Positions 23,698-33,326 of a stretch of DNA of 54,598 nt are shown here, in pieces. Position 1 is the stretch's first letter. Every line of letters starts with the position of its first letter. Where the stretch lies: NCBI GenBank assembly GCA_027306585.1, contig DAHUZJ010000061.1, positions 1 to 54,598 of the forward strand. Direction: 5' to 3'. A program made the translations under genes and the position numbers. This stretch comes from Acidimicrobiaceae bacterium (lineage in GTDB: Bacteria; Actinomycetota; Acidimicrobiia; Acidimicrobiales; RAAP-2). The notes beneath the pieces were generated by a model, which was not told the DNA's origin, did no database searches, and saw only the letters and a list, made by a program, of their open reading frames with translations.

Positions 23698-25047
23698 CTA
23701 GCCGCCGGGCGTGCCGCTCGGGGGCTTGGTCGGCGTGGCGTGCCGCACGCGGTTGTTCTTGAAGCACAAGAAGACGTGCTTGCCCTTGGCGAGCGCCGGC
23801 ACCACCGAGCTCCCCTTCACCTGCTCGAAGGCGCTGCAGCTGACCGGGGACACGGTGGTGTGCGCTGTGGCCCAGTCGACCGGTTGGATCAGGCCGCCGG
23901 CGGTGAAGTCCGACAGGTGGTTGGTCGCTGTCACGAGCGACGCCTGGGTCAGGTTCTTGCCAGCGGCCTTGACGCCTGCAGCGATCAGCTCACCGACCTC
24001 CCACCCTTGGATGGCCAGCTCTGTGCCGACGAAGGACGGGGCGTACTTCTTCATGGCGTTCAGGTACGCCGTCAAGCCCGGGTACTCCCCGGGGTCCTGC
24101 TTGGCGGCACCGATCGGCACGTGCTGCACGCTGAAGTAGACGCCCTGCAGGAGGCTCCGGTACTTGTCGACCACCGACTGGTCGGCACCGTTGAACCACA
24201 GCTGCTTCACCTTGAGCCCGTACTGCTGGACGGCCCGGGCAAGGGCGACGTTGCCTGTCACTGTCATGCAGCTGACGACGAAGTCCACCCCCGCCTGCTC
24301 CATCCGCTGCACGTCGGGGGCCAGGTTGGCGTTGATGGGCGGCAGCTCGAGGTCCGTGAAGGCCACGTCGTACCCGGCCGACTTCAGCCGTGTCACGACC
24401 GCCTTGCAGACGTCGTTGGACGTCGAGATGGAGTACGCGAGGACGCCGATCTTCTTCGCCTTCGACTTGTCGACGACGTAGGCCACGGCAGGAGCGATGG
24501 TCGAGTATGTCTGCGTGGAGCCCGTGGCGCCGTAGAGGTTGGGCGCGCCTGTCCAGTTGCCGTTGACGTTGTACCCGTACGTCGGCGTGCAGGTGGCGAC
24601 GAAGTACGACGGGGTGAACCAGAACGACGACACGGCCACCGCGAAGGCGTGTTCCTGGTCGATGGCCGTGTGCATCGCCGAGTCGAACTGGCTGGGCACC
24701 CCGGCTGTGTCCAGGTTGTCGGCGAGGACCAGCTTGCGGCCGTCGACCCCGCCCTTGGCGTCGACGACCGAGAAGTAGGCCTTCAGCCCGGGCACCAGGC
24801 CGTTGAAGTCGGCGCTGATGGGCCCGGTGCGGGTCGAGATGGCGGCGATCTTCACCTGGTGGGGGGAGACGCCTGGTGACCCCGCACCCGTCCCGGACGG
24901 GCAGGTCGTGGCCGCGGTCGCCGATCCGTGGGTGGAGGATGCGCCGGCGGCCACCGCCGTGCCGCTCGCGAACCACGAGCTGCCGGCCAACGCCAGCACC
25001 GTGAGGACCGGTGCGAGCGCCCCTCTCGGGCTGCGCGTCCTGGACAT
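23698..25047 (-). CDS. Periplasmic/lipid-anchored binding protein of the Liv-type importer
   Basis: A 449-residue exported substrate-binding protein of the Peripla_BP_6 (LivJ/LivK) type. A signal peptide covers about residues 1-35 (basic start, APVLTVLALAGSSWF core, AVAA cleavage region). The mature part shows VKIAAISTRTGPISADFNG, a bilobal alternation, and cysteine pairs such as CTPTYGYN and VSCMTV that may form disulfides. The ligand is unknown: branched-chain amino acids, amides or other small organic acids are all possible. AGGGAG ribosome site precedes the ATG. First gene of the importer operon. Confidence 0.9.
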   Translation of the reverse strand: MSRTRSPRGALAPVLTVLALAGSSWFASGTAVAAGASSTHGSATAATTCPSGTGAGSPGVSPHQVKIAAISTRTGPISADFNGLVPGLKAYFSVVDAKGGVDGRKLVLADNLDTAGVPSQFDSAMHTAIDQEHAFAVAVSSFWFTPSYFVATCTPTYGYNVNGNWTGAPNLYGATGSTQTYSTIAPAVAYVVDKSKAKKIGVLAYSISTSNDVCKAVVTRLKSAGYDVAFTDLELPPINANLAPDVQRMEQAGVDFVVSCMTVTGNVALARAVQQYGLKVKQLWFNGADQSVVDKYRSLLQGVYFSVQHVPIGAAKQDPGEYPGLTAYLNAMKKYAPSFVGTELAIQGWEVGELIAAGVKAAGKNLTQASLVTATNHLSDFTAGGLIQPVDWATAHTTVSPVSCSAFEQVKGSSVVPALAKGKHVFLCFKNNRVRHATPTKPPSGTPGG

Positions 25048-25099
25048 GGCACTCCCTTCTACCACCGACGGGGAGTGACGTTGACGCAGGTCAGACGGA

Positions 25100-25113
25100 C
25101 AAACGTTCGTTTG
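25100..25113. promoter_or_regulatory. Inverted repeat CAAACG-TT-CGTTTG upstream of the importer operon
   Basis: A perfect 6-2-6 inverted repeat 53 bp before the binding-protein start and 81 bp before the small basic protein gene. It looks like a TetR-family operator. No regulator gene is adjacent, so the cognate protein is unknown. Confidence 0.5.
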
Positions 25114-25193
25114 CAGGGCGTACGGGGGGCCGCCGCGTGGCGGCGCGGCAGCACGGAGTCGACCGAGGGCGTACGAGCGGGTAGACAGAGAGC

Positions 25194-25556
25194 GTGGCCT
25201 TCGCAGGGATCGGACGACGAATCCGCAGCTTTCCGGCTCGCCTGGTCGGGCGCACGCCCTGGCTCCGGCGGTGGTACGCCCGGCGCCTCCTGCGCACGAT
25301 CGACAAGTCGCGGACCAAGAGCCGCCCGCTCCCCGAGAGCTTGCAGCGCATCGACCGCACGCTCCGCCGCGTGCCGAAGCCCAAGCGGGCCGAGGTGCTC
25401 GAGCAGATGCTGGAGGCCGGCTCCACGCCCGAGCCCGAGCTGAACCGGGCCCTGCGCCGGGCGGCCGGACGCCAGGACCGGCAGAGCGGCAAGAGCCGCG
25501 CCGGCACCCGGCCGGGCGTCGGCCCGAGCCAGCGCGTCGAGCAGCGGCGGCGCTGA
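25194..25556 (+). CDS. Small basic hypothetical protein
   Basis: A 120-residue very Arg/Lys-rich protein with helical segments (LRRWYARRLLRTIDKSR, KPKRAEVLEQMLEAG) and a disordered tail. I do not recognise the family. GTG at 25194 follows a TAGACA -10-like box by 6 nt. Codon use fits a real gene. Its charge suggests nucleic-acid or membrane-surface binding; this is speculation. Confidence 0.6.
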   Translation: MAFAGIGRRIRSFPARLVGRTPWLRRWYARRLLRTIDKSRTKSRPLPESLQRIDRTLRRVPKPKRAEVLEQMLEAGSTPEPELNRALRRAAGRQDRQSGKSRAGTRPGVGPSQRVEQRRR

Positions 25557-25663
25557 GCGCCGCTCGGGCCGCGGCGGCGCCGAGCGCGGCCTAAGGTCGG
25601 GGCCGCCGCGCCGAGCTGGCGCCCGCCGGCCCGGCCCGTCCCCCGCTACAAGGGAGGTCGACG

Positions 25664-27082
<1,419 letters not shown>

Positions 27083-27237
27083 TCGCCGATCGGTCACCTC
27101 TGGCCCACCGGCAGCGACCCTCGGCCACCGGCCGTGACCATCGCCCACCGGCCGGGCCCCACAGTGCACAATGTGGCGCCCGAGCCGGTGGGATCGTCAC
27201 CTGGCCGGAAGGACAGACAAAAGGAGAGCCACACGTC

Positions 27238-27543
27238 ATGAACAAGTCGGAATTGGTCGCGGCGATCGCCACCCACACCACGGTGGACCGCAAGCAGGTC
27301 GCTGCGGTGCTCGACGGGCTCGAGGACGTGGTGTCGGTCAACGTCAAGAAGGGCGAGAAGGTCGCCCTCACCGGGTTCGTCAGCTTCGAGCGCGTCGACC
27401 GCAAGGCGCGTACGGCGCGCAACCCCCAGACGGGCGAGCCCATCAAGGTCAAGGCCTCCAAGGCGCCGCGCGTCTCGGCCGGTGCCACCTTCAAGAAGGT
27501 GGTCAACGGCCAGGCACCGGCGCCCAAGCTCGTCACCCGCTGA
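27238..27543 (+). CDS. hup: HU-family DNA-binding protein
   Basis: A 101-residue nucleoid protein. MNKSELVAAIATHT opens the helical body, GEKVALTGFVSFERVDRKAR and the DNA-binding arm signature ARNPQTGEPIKVKA are intact, and AGATFKKVVNG ends the fold. Unlike mycobacterial HupB there is no long basic C-terminal tail. An AAAGGAG ribosome site precedes the ATG. A strong terminator lies 64 nt after the stop. Confidence 0.96.
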   Translation: MNKSELVAAIATHTTVDRKQVAAVLDGLEDVVSVNVKKGEKVALTGFVSFERVDRKARTARNPQTGEPIKVKASKAPRVSAGATFKKVVNGQAPAPKLVTR

Positions 27544-27606
27544 CCGAGCCGGGCGGGTTGCGGCCCGCCCCTCGCCGGTCCGCACACCGGTCTGGGCAGA
27601 CCGAGC

Positions 27607-27638
27607 AGCAGCCGCACCGCGGACGCGGTGCGGCTGCT
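27607..27638 (+). terminator. Rho-independent terminator of hup
   Basis: A perfect 14-bp stem (27607-27620 with 27625-27638) around a GGAC loop, followed by the pyrimidine-rich CTTCTTCCTGTC. It may also end transcription of the convergent GT28-like gene. Confidence 0.88.
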
Positions 27639-27679
27639 CTTCTTCCTGTCTGCTCAGGTCTTCTTCCTGTCTGCTCAGG
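27638..27679. repeat. 21-bp tandem duplication spanning the stop codon of the GT28-like gene
   Basis: TCTTCTTCCTGTCTGCTCAG plus G is present at 27638-27658 and 27659-27679. The TGA stop of the reverse-strand gene (27675-27677) is in the second copy; the first copy carries the same triplet downstream. Confidence 0.9.
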
Positions 27680-28865
27680 CCGGTGTGACCCCGGCCGACG
27701 CGAGGGCACCGATGAAGTGCTTCTCCCACTCGTCGGCACTGACGACCGGCCACGGCGGGAGCTCGGGCTGCTCGTCGAACATCACTCCGACCGCTCCTGC
27801 GACCGATCTGGCATCGGGTGAGCAGGCCAGCGCGCCACCCGTCTCGAGCTCGTGCAGCGCGTTCTCCCGGCCGTGCCCCGGCACCACGTCGAGGACGACC
27901 AGCCAGCGCCCGACCACCCGAGCTTCGTGGCAGGTCTGGCCGGGCGTCGTGACGACGCCGTCGGCGGCCGCCATGAGCTCGGGGACGCGGTCGGTGGTAC
28001 CGAACGGCACCAGCCGCGACCGGCGACGCGCCAGGTCGCGCAGGCGCTGGTGCAGCCGCTCGTTGCTCCCGGCCACCGCCAGCACCCAGTACCCCCGGTC
28101 GAGGAGCCCGGCGGCCGCCTCGGCTAGCGGTCCGAGCCCCCACCCGCCGGCCATCAGGAGCACGCACGGCGCGCCCTCCGGCACGCCGAGGCGAGCTCGG
28201 GCGACCGGGCGCGGGAGGGCCGCGAAGAACTCCGCCCGGACCGGTGGGGGGACGACGCTGATGGTCGCCGCCGAGTCGTACCGGCGCAGCGTGGCGGCCG
28301 CCAGCGGCGAGCACACCACGTAGAGGTCGGTCCCCTCGGCCACCCACATCCGGTGCGCGCTGGCGTCGGTGCAGACGGCGACGGCGGTCAGCCCGTGACG
28401 CGCCCGCTTCAGCTGCGCGGCAGCCCCCACGCCGGTCGGGAAGACGGACACGACGAGCTGCCGGCCCGCTGCGAGCTCCGAGGCCACCGCCGGGACGACC
28501 CGCCGGCGCGCCGCCCAGTCGAGCCCCCGGGCGAGGCGCGACCCGGTGCGCAGGTGGCTGAAGTGGAAGCCGTCGTAGACGGCGGGCACCGAGATGAGGC
28601 GGCGGAACACCTCGGTCCCGGCACGCGCCCCAGCCCCGCCGAGCAGTGCCATGCAGTCGAGCGTCCGGGCTCCGATCCCGCACCCGTCGAGGGCCACCCG
28701 GCACGCCTCGGCGACGGAGTCGTGGCCCCGGCCGATCGAGCCCGAGAGGATGAGGGCACCGTCGTAGCGCATCATGGGGCCCCGGGGCCGGCGTCCTTCG
28801 GCGGGCGGCGCCGCCTCCCGAACGGCTCGAGCGAGCCACCCGCCGGGCTTCGCCTGGGTGTCCAT
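27675..28865 (-). CDS. GT28-like glycosyltransferase (MGDG synthase/processive diacylglycerol glycosyltransferase type)
   Basis: A 396-residue GT-B glycosyltransferase. The N-terminal motif SGSIGRGHDSVAEA (about residues 41-54) is the GxGH acceptor loop of MGDG-synthase and MurG-like enzymes; the C-terminal half contains LLMAGGWGLGPLAEA, GTTDRVPELMAAADGVVTTPGQTCHEARVVG, a donor-binding stretch. It probably glycosylates a lipid. ATG at 28865 is preceded by GGAGG; internal ATGs at 28772-28775 are alternatives since the first 30 residues are low-complexity. A polysaccharide deacetylase gene lies just upstream on the same strand. Confidence 0.85.
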   Translation of the reverse strand: MDTQAKPGGWLARAVREAAPPAEGRRPRGPMMRYDGALILSGSIGRGHDSVAEACRVALDGCGIGARTLDCMALLGGAGARAGTEVFRRLISVPAVYDGFHFSHLRTGSRLARGLDWAARRRVVPAVASELAAGRQLVVSVFPTGVGAAAQLKRARHGLTAVAVCTDASAHRMWVAEGTDLYVVCSPLAAATLRRYDSAATISVVPPPVRAEFFAALPRPVARARLGVPEGAPCVLLMAGGWGLGPLAEAAAGLLDRGYWVLAVAGSNERLHQRLRDLARRRSRLVPFGTTDRVPELMAAADGVVTTPGQTCHEARVVGRWLVVLDVVPGHGRENALHELETGGALACSPDARSVAGAVGVMFDEQPELPPWPVVSADEWEKHFIGALASAGVTPA

Positions 28866-28947
28866 CCGGGAGGACCTCCGATCACCGGTCTCCCTCCTTC
28901 CTCTGCCCGAGCACGTGGCGCCCTACACGCCCACGTCCCGGGGGCGC

Positions 28948-29688
28948 TCATCGGAACAGCTGTGCCAGCGTCACGGGTCGCAGCCCCCGCCGATCGAGCT
29001 CGGCGGCCACCAACGGCAGGGCGTCGAGCGCCGTGCGCCACATCCCGGGACGGCCGTGCGCGTCGCTGTCGTGCAAGAGGACCACCGCACCGGGCCGCAG
29101 TCTGGAGCCGATGCGTGCCGCCACCGCACGGTGGTCGGTCGTCGACCACTCGCGCCCCCAGGTCGACCACAGCACGGGCCGCCAGCCGCGGCGACGGGCC
29201 GCGACGAAGCTCGCCGCCGTCGCCTGGCCGTAGGGCGGGCGGAACCACATCGGCGCCGCGCCGGCCCCCGCCATCACCGCCGCCGCCCGCCGGAGGTCGC
29301 GGGCGACCCACGCCGGTGACCGCAACAGGTGGTGGGCGTGCCGATAGCCGTGCGTGCCCACCTCGTGGCCTCGTCGCACCACCTCCGCCAACAGGTCCGG
29401 GTGGCGCTCGACCGCCGACCCCAAGGGGAAGAACGTGGCCCGGAGCCCCAGCTCGTCGAGCCGGTCGAGCACGGCCGGCGTGCCCTCGGGATGCGGCCCG
29501 TCGTCGAACGTGAGCGCCGCCGCCGGCGCCGCCGGCGCCGGCCCCCGCCACCGGCACAGCCCGGCAGGGGCGGACCGGAGCGGCGTCCACTGGCCGAGGA
29601 CCGCCACGCTCGGCAGGTACTCGGCCGCCAACACCGCGGCGGCACCGGCTCCCAGGCCCCTGGCGATCGCCCCGACGTCGAGGTCCAC
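28948..29688 (-). CDS. Polysaccharide deacetylase (NodB homology, CE4)
   Basis: A 246-residue metal-dependent deacetylase acting on N-acetylated glycans or peptidoglycan. The CE4 motifs are present: TFDDGPHPEGTPAVL (catalytic base and metal Asp), HGYRHAHH (metal His), RPPYGQATA, and LLHDSDAHG. A hydrophobic N-terminal stretch (LGAGAAAVLAAEYLPSVAVL) could be a membrane anchor. GTG start with GGAGG upstream. Lies in a same-strand row with the GT28-like gene, suggesting envelope glycan work. Confidence 0.92.
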   Translation of the reverse strand: MDLDVGAIARGLGAGAAAVLAAEYLPSVAVLGQWTPLRSAPAGLCRWRGPAPAAPAAALTFDDGPHPEGTPAVLDRLDELGLRATFFPLGSAVERHPDLLAEVVRRGHEVGTHGYRHAHHLLRSPAWVARDLRRAAAVMAGAGAAPMWFRPPYGQATAASFVAARRRGWRPVLWSTWGREWSTTDHRAVAARIGSRLRPGAVVLLHDSDAHGRPGMWRTALDALPLVAAELDRRGLRPVTLAQLFR

Positions 29689-29821
29689 GGCCCTCCTGTC
29701 CGGTCTCCGGCTCCCGGGTACCGGGCGGCCGGTGCGACTGACCCCGTCCGGCCGTCACCACGCCGCCGTCCCCCTGCAACGGTAGTCGGAGCCGTCGGCG
29801 GACAGACCGGGCCGTGCGACC

Positions 29822-31951
29822 TCAGGTCACCTCGGCGGGGACCGCCAACTGCTGGTCGGCGCGGCGGGACCGGAGCGCCGCCGTCAGCAGCGGCACCACC
29901 TCGTGCCAATCCCCCACGATGCCGAGGTCGGCGTGGGCGAACACCGGAGCGTCGGGATCCCGGTTGACGGCGAGCACGGTGGCCGCCGAGCGCACCCCCA
30001 CCATGTGGTTGAACTTCCCGGCCACGCCGACGGCGACGTACAGGTTGGGCGAGATGCTGCGTCCGGTGATGCCGACCTGGCGCGAGCGGGGTGCCCAGCC
30101 GCGGTCGGTGACCTTCCGGGTGGCCGCCAGCTGAGCGCCCAGCACGGCCGCCAGCGGGCTCAACTGGTCGTACTCCTCGGGCGCGACGCCGGCGCCGACA
30201 CCGACGACGACGGCCGCCCGGGCGAGGACCTCCACGTCGTCGTCCCGCCGGACCGACACGGTACGCACCCGGCCCCGGGCGGCGACTGCCAGCCGCTCGA
30301 CGACGGCCGGCGGCGGCGGTCGTTCCGCCGTTCCGATCGGAGCGTGGGGGTCGAGCACGCCCGGCCGCACCGTCACGAGCTGCAGGGACGAGGTGCACGT
30401 GATGTCGGCCACCAGGGCACCCGAGAAGGCCGGCTTCGCCGCCACGAGCCGGCCGCCGATCGCTTCGACCCCGACGGCGTCGCCGACGAGCCCTGCGCCC
30501 AGGGAAGTGGCGACCCGGGACGCCACCTCGCGCCCGTAGGCCGTCCCCGGCGCCAGCACCGCCCACGGGGCCGCCCCTTGTAGCCAGCCGCCCAGCGCGC
30601 CCGCCAGGTCCTCGGCCGCCACGTCGGCGACCTCCGCTGGCCACCCACGGAGCACCCGGCCCGCGCCAAGGGCACCGAGGCCGGCGGCCAGGGCTTCGTC
30701 GTCGTCGGTGGCCCGGAGCCCCGGGGCGACCTCGCGCCACCCGACCGCCACGTCGTCACCGTGCGACCGGCCCGGGTCGAGGGCGGGCGGTGCGCCGTCC
30801 TGTGCGCCCGAGGCGGCACCGGAGCCACCGTCGGGCACGACCGGCGGCACCACCGCCACCACCGTGCCGCCGACCTCGGTCGCCAGCCGGGCCGCCGCAC
30901 CGAGGAGCTCCCCACCGACCAGAGGGCGACCGGGCTCGAGCACGACGACGACCGGCCCTCCTGCATCGGCCGGCGGCGCTGCCATCGATCCCGCCGCCGT
31001 TGCGGCCCGCTCTGGCGGCGCAGCGGCAGTGCCCCACCGGGCGGAGCCGGTACGGCCGACCGAGGCGGTGCCGGTACGGCCGACCGAGGCGGTGTGGCCG
31101 ACGGTGGCGGTGGCGGTGGCGGTGGCGGTGGCGAGCGCACCCCGGGCATCGAGCACCCGGACGGCCTCGGCGACCTGGTCGGCCAGCGGGCCGGACAGCA
31201 CTCGACCCTCCCGACCGTGGCGGAGGACGCGGACGGGACCGACCCGGGTGGGGCTCCCGGCCTCACCCCACGGTCCGTCGCCCAGCTGTGCCGCCGACAC
31301 GTGGCGGAGCCGGTCGGCCTGGACGGCGGCCCGGCCTTCGGGATCGACTTTGCAGGGTTCGCAGAGCCGCTCGGCGACCGACAGCACCGCCGGCAGCGTG
31401 ACGACCACCTCCTCCCATCCGTCATCCTGCTCGAGGCCCAGCTCGAGCTTGGTGCGGGCGACGTGCAGCCGGCGTACCCCGGCGGCGAACGGCAGGCCCA
31501 GCAGCTCGGCGAGCTCCGGTCCCACCTGTCCCGTGTCGCCGTCGGTGGTGTTGCGACCGACCACGACGAGGTCGAACGGGCCGTCTCGACCGATTGCCGC
31601 CGCCAGTGCCCGGGCCGTGGCGAGCGTGTCCGACCCGGCGAACGCCGGGTCCGTCAGGAGAACCCCTTCCTCGGCGCCCCACGCCACGGCCTCCCGGAGC
31701 ACGTCCTCGGCCGAAGGAGGTCCGAGCGAGTAGACGGTGCACGTGCCGCCGGTGGCGCGAGCCAGCTCGACACCCTTCGCCACCGCGCGTCGGCAGTAGG
31801 GGTTCATCTCGAGCTGCGTGCCCGCGCGCCGGAGCCGGCCGTCGGGGCCGAGCTCGAGGGCCTCGGCGACGGGCACTTGCTTGGCCAGGACGGCCACCCG
31901 CAGTGCACGTTCGCAGGCGTCGCCGCCGGTCGTCGTCACGTTGTCGTCCAC
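29822..31951 (-). CDS. Fused electron transfer flavoprotein (EtfB-EtfA)
   Basis: A 709-residue single chain carrying both ETF subunits in the order beta then alpha. EtfB part (about 17-260): VAVLAKQVPVAEAL, LVVVGRNTTDGDTGQVGPEL. A repeat-rich linker (ATATATATVGH, ASVGRTGTASVGRTG; about 268-300) joins it to EtfA (about 325-709), whose FAD site is intact: GRSISPNLYVAVGVAGKF, HMVGVRS, VFAHADLGIVGDW. ETF passes electrons from acyl-CoA dehydrogenases to the quinone pool. GTG start with GGAG upstream. Normally two genes (fixA/fixB, etfB/etfA). Confidence 0.92.
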   Translation of the reverse strand: MDDNVTTTGGDACERALRVAVLAKQVPVAEALELGPDGRLRRAGTQLEMNPYCRRAVAKGVELARATGGTCTVYSLGPPSAEDVLREAVAWGAEEGVLLTDPAFAGSDTLATARALAAAIGRDGPFDLVVVGRNTTDGDTGQVGPELAELLGLPFAAGVRRLHVARTKLELGLEQDDGWEEVVVTLPAVLSVAERLCEPCKVDPEGRAAVQADRLRHVSAAQLGDGPWGEAGSPTRVGPVRVLRHGREGRVLSGPLADQVAEAVRVLDARGALATATATATATVGHTASVGRTGTASVGRTGSARWGTAAAPPERAATAAGSMAAPPADAGGPVVVVLEPGRPLVGGELLGAAARLATEVGGTVVAVVPPVVPDGGSGAASGAQDGAPPALDPGRSHGDDVAVGWREVAPGLRATDDDEALAAGLGALGAGRVLRGWPAEVADVAAEDLAGALGGWLQGAAPWAVLAPGTAYGREVASRVATSLGAGLVGDAVGVEAIGGRLVAAKPAFSGALVADITCTSSLQLVTVRPGVLDPHAPIGTAERPPPPAVVERLAVAARGRVRTVSVRRDDDVEVLARAAVVVGVGAGVAPEEYDQLSPLAAVLGAQLAATRKVTDRGWAPRSRQVGITGRSISPNLYVAVGVAGKFNHMVGVRSAATVLAVNRDPDAPVFAHADLGIVGDWHEVVPLLTAALRSRRADQQLAVPAEVT

Positions 31952-32018
31952 CGCTCCATCTTTGCCGGGGTGGGCGGTCCGGCCGGCCGCAGGGGCGACC
32001 GGCCGCGCGGCCGTCGCC

Positions 32019-32024
32019 TACACT
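32019..32024 (+). promoter_or_regulatory. -10 box of tRNA-Lys
   Basis: TACACT lies 7 nt before the tRNA 5' end, matching a TANNNT -10 element that would start transcription at or next to the mature 5' end. Confidence 0.6.
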
Positions 32025-32031
32025 GCTCGGT

Positions 32032-32106
32032 GCGCCTCTAGCTCAACGGCAGAGCAACGGACTCTTAATCCGCAGGTTGTCGGTTCGAATCCGACGGGGC
32101 GCACCA
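32032..32106 (+). tRNA. tRNA-Lys (anticodon CTT)
   Basis: A 75-nt cloverleaf with encoded CCA: acceptor GCGCCTC pairs with GGGGCGC, D-arm GCTC-AACGGCA-GAGC, anticodon arm ACGGA-CTCTTAA-TCCGC giving CTT, T-arm TCGG-TTCGAAT-CCGA (within GTCGGTTCGAATCCGAC), discriminator A and CCA at 32104-32106. Confidence 0.97.
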
Positions 32107-32506
32107 CCAACGACCATGGACGACGCCCCTGGTCAGGAGCTCGGGATGCCTTGCTCATTGGGCGCAGTACGCGACCGGTAGGCGACCTGATTGCCATCAC
32201 CCGCCTCAGCATTCTCTGCGCCCTCGTGAACGGGGCCAGCCAGGGCACCTCCCCAAGATGGCCATCGCCACCGGTGTTCCCTGGTCCAGCACGGCGGCGT
32301 CGTGCCACAGGGTCAGGGCCCAGCACGAGAAAGCCACGACGGGCGTCGATGGCCCCCACCCACGCCCGAAAGCCTCCAGAGCCGCCCGCTGCGGCTCCTG
32401 ATGGCCACACGGAGCCGCTCGACCACCTGCGACGTCATCGGGACGGGCGTCCCAGGGTCTTCGTACGCTCGGCACACCTCGACCCCGGCCTTCGCCGCCG
32501 CCGAGG
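32107..32506. other. 400-bp region without a supportable gene
   Basis: Between tRNA-Lys and the DUF59 gene. Open frames exist on both strands but none has a recognisable domain, a convincing start or a normal composition. It could hold decayed sequence next to a tRNA, a common integration point, but no integrase remnant or repeat of the tRNA 3' end was seen. Confidence 0.5.
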
Positions 32507-32893
32507 TCACCCTCTCCGAAACCCGAGGGCCGCCGCCGCCGCCTCGTCGATCATGGCCGGGCTCCACGGCGGGTCCCACACCACCCGCACGTCGACGGCG
32601 ACGGCGCCGTCCACCGCGCCGGCGACCGCGACCCGGGCCATCTCGGGGAGCACCTCGGCCGCCGGGCAGCCGGGCGTCGTCATCGTCATCTCCACGACCA
32701 CCGTGCCAGCTTCGGCCCGCACGTCGTAGACCAGACCGAGCGACACCACATCGAGGTACAGCTCGGGGTCGTAGACGCCCCGCAGCGCATCCCACGCCGC
32801 GCCGAGCACGTCGGACGCCGACAGCTGCAGCAAGCTGCCGCCTTCGGGCCGGGCGCCGGGTTCGGCCACGCCCTCTGGGGTTCGGTCCGTCAC
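32507..32893 (-). CDS. DUF59/MIP18 family protein (PaaD/SufT-like Fe-S maturation factor)
   Basis: A 128-residue protein with the DUF59 core from about residue 29: AAWDALRGVYDPELYLDVVSLGLVYDV, the strand VVVEMTMTTPGCPAAEV with the conserved Cys, and VRVVWDPPWSPAMID. Family members help assemble or transfer Fe-S clusters. A non-conserved 25-residue N-terminus precedes it. GTG at 32893 overlaps the stop of the DUF2249 gene (GTGA), so the two are co-translated. Part of the operator-linked cluster at 32.5-37.3 kb. Confidence 0.88.
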   Translation of the reverse strand: MTDRTPEGVAEPGARPEGGSLLQLSASDVLGAAWDALRGVYDPELYLDVVSLGLVYDVRAEAGTVVVEMTMTTPGCPAAEVLPEMARVAVAGAVDGAVAVDVRVVWDPPWSPAMIDEAAAAALGFRRG

Positions 32894-33108
32894 GACGGCC
32901 GCCGGAAGGTGACCCGCCAGTCCCCGCCGAGGTCCTCTGCCTCGTAGGAGAAACCCTGCGACGACAGCACTCCCTCCAGGGGAACCGGCTCGAACGGCGC
33001 CAGGACCACCAGCTCCTCGCCGTCTTCGAGGGTCCCGGCCGCGGCCATGATCGTCTCGAACGGCTCGTCGCCCGACGCGATGATGGGGCGAGCGTCGACG
33101 GTTGCCAT
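32890..33108 (-). CDS. DUF2249 domain protein
   Basis: A 72-residue single-domain protein: VDARPII, PFETIMAAAGTLEDGEELVV, LAPFEPVPLEGVL, a C-terminal WRVTFRR. The same domain occurs twice in the hemerythrin protein at 35-36 kb. DUF2249 is TusA-like in fold and is commonly found with nitrite/NO and hemerythrin genes; its biochemical role is not settled. ATG at 33108 was chosen over a start 7 codons upstream because AGGAGGGAGG lies just before it. Operator A lies 48 bp upstream. Confidence 0.85.
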   Translation of the reverse strand: MATVDARPIIASGDEPFETIMAAAGTLEDGEELVVLAPFEPVPLEGVLSSQGFSYEAEDLGGDWRVTFRRPS

Positions 33109-33156
33109 TTCCGCCTCCCTCCTGGGCATCCGGGGAGCACCGGAACGGCCCTGTTG

Positions 33157-33174
33157 TTCTGGTAATGACTAGAA
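33157..33174. promoter_or_regulatory. Operator A: TTCTGGT-N4-ACTAGAA
   Basis: Inverted repeat with 7-bp arms (one mismatch) and a 4-bp centre, extended by a further G/C pair on each side. It lies between the DUF2249-DUF59 operon and the divergent leader peptide/membrane protein operon and matches operators B (36291) and C (37312). Confidence 0.65.
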
Positions 33175-33202
33175 CTTATCAGGATGTGCAGCTCTCGGGA
33201 AG

Positions 33203-33232
33203 TGAAACTCTGCTACTGGCTAGATCTACACT
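33203..33232 (+). promoter_or_regulatory. Promoter of the leader peptide/membrane protein operon
   Basis: A good -10 box TACACT (33227-33232) lies 7 nt before the ATG at 33240; a weak -35-like TGAAAC (33203-33208) is 18 bp upstream. The -10 touches a TAGATCTA palindrome (33221-33228). Transcription would begin at the ATG, giving a leaderless message. Confidence 0.6.
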
Positions 33233-33239
33233 GGCGGCT

Positions 33240-33326
33240 ATGGAACGTCCGAGCTTCACACCGGCCGAGACCATCTCGGTGTTGCCGAGCGACGACGATG
33301 ACGTGCTGAGCGACCACGATGCATAG
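33240..33326 (+). CDS. Leaderless 28-residue acidic peptide overlapping the membrane protein gene
   Basis: A 28-codon ORF starting with ATG 7 nt after a clear -10 box. The peptide starts MERPSFTPAETISVLPSD and ends in an acidic DDDDVLSDHD run, without a signal or membrane segment. Its stop codon lies 8 nt inside the next gene, whose ATG (33319) has no ribosome site of its own, so ribosomes finishing the peptide probably re-initiate there. Function may be purely to couple translation, or the peptide itself may matter. I do not recognise it. Confidence 0.6.
   Translation: MERPSFTPAETISVLPSDDDDVLSDHDA

Noticed and set aside
32018-32410. Reverse-strand ORFs overlapping tRNA-Lys and its flank
   Set aside because: One crosses the tRNA; none has a recognisable domain or start signals.
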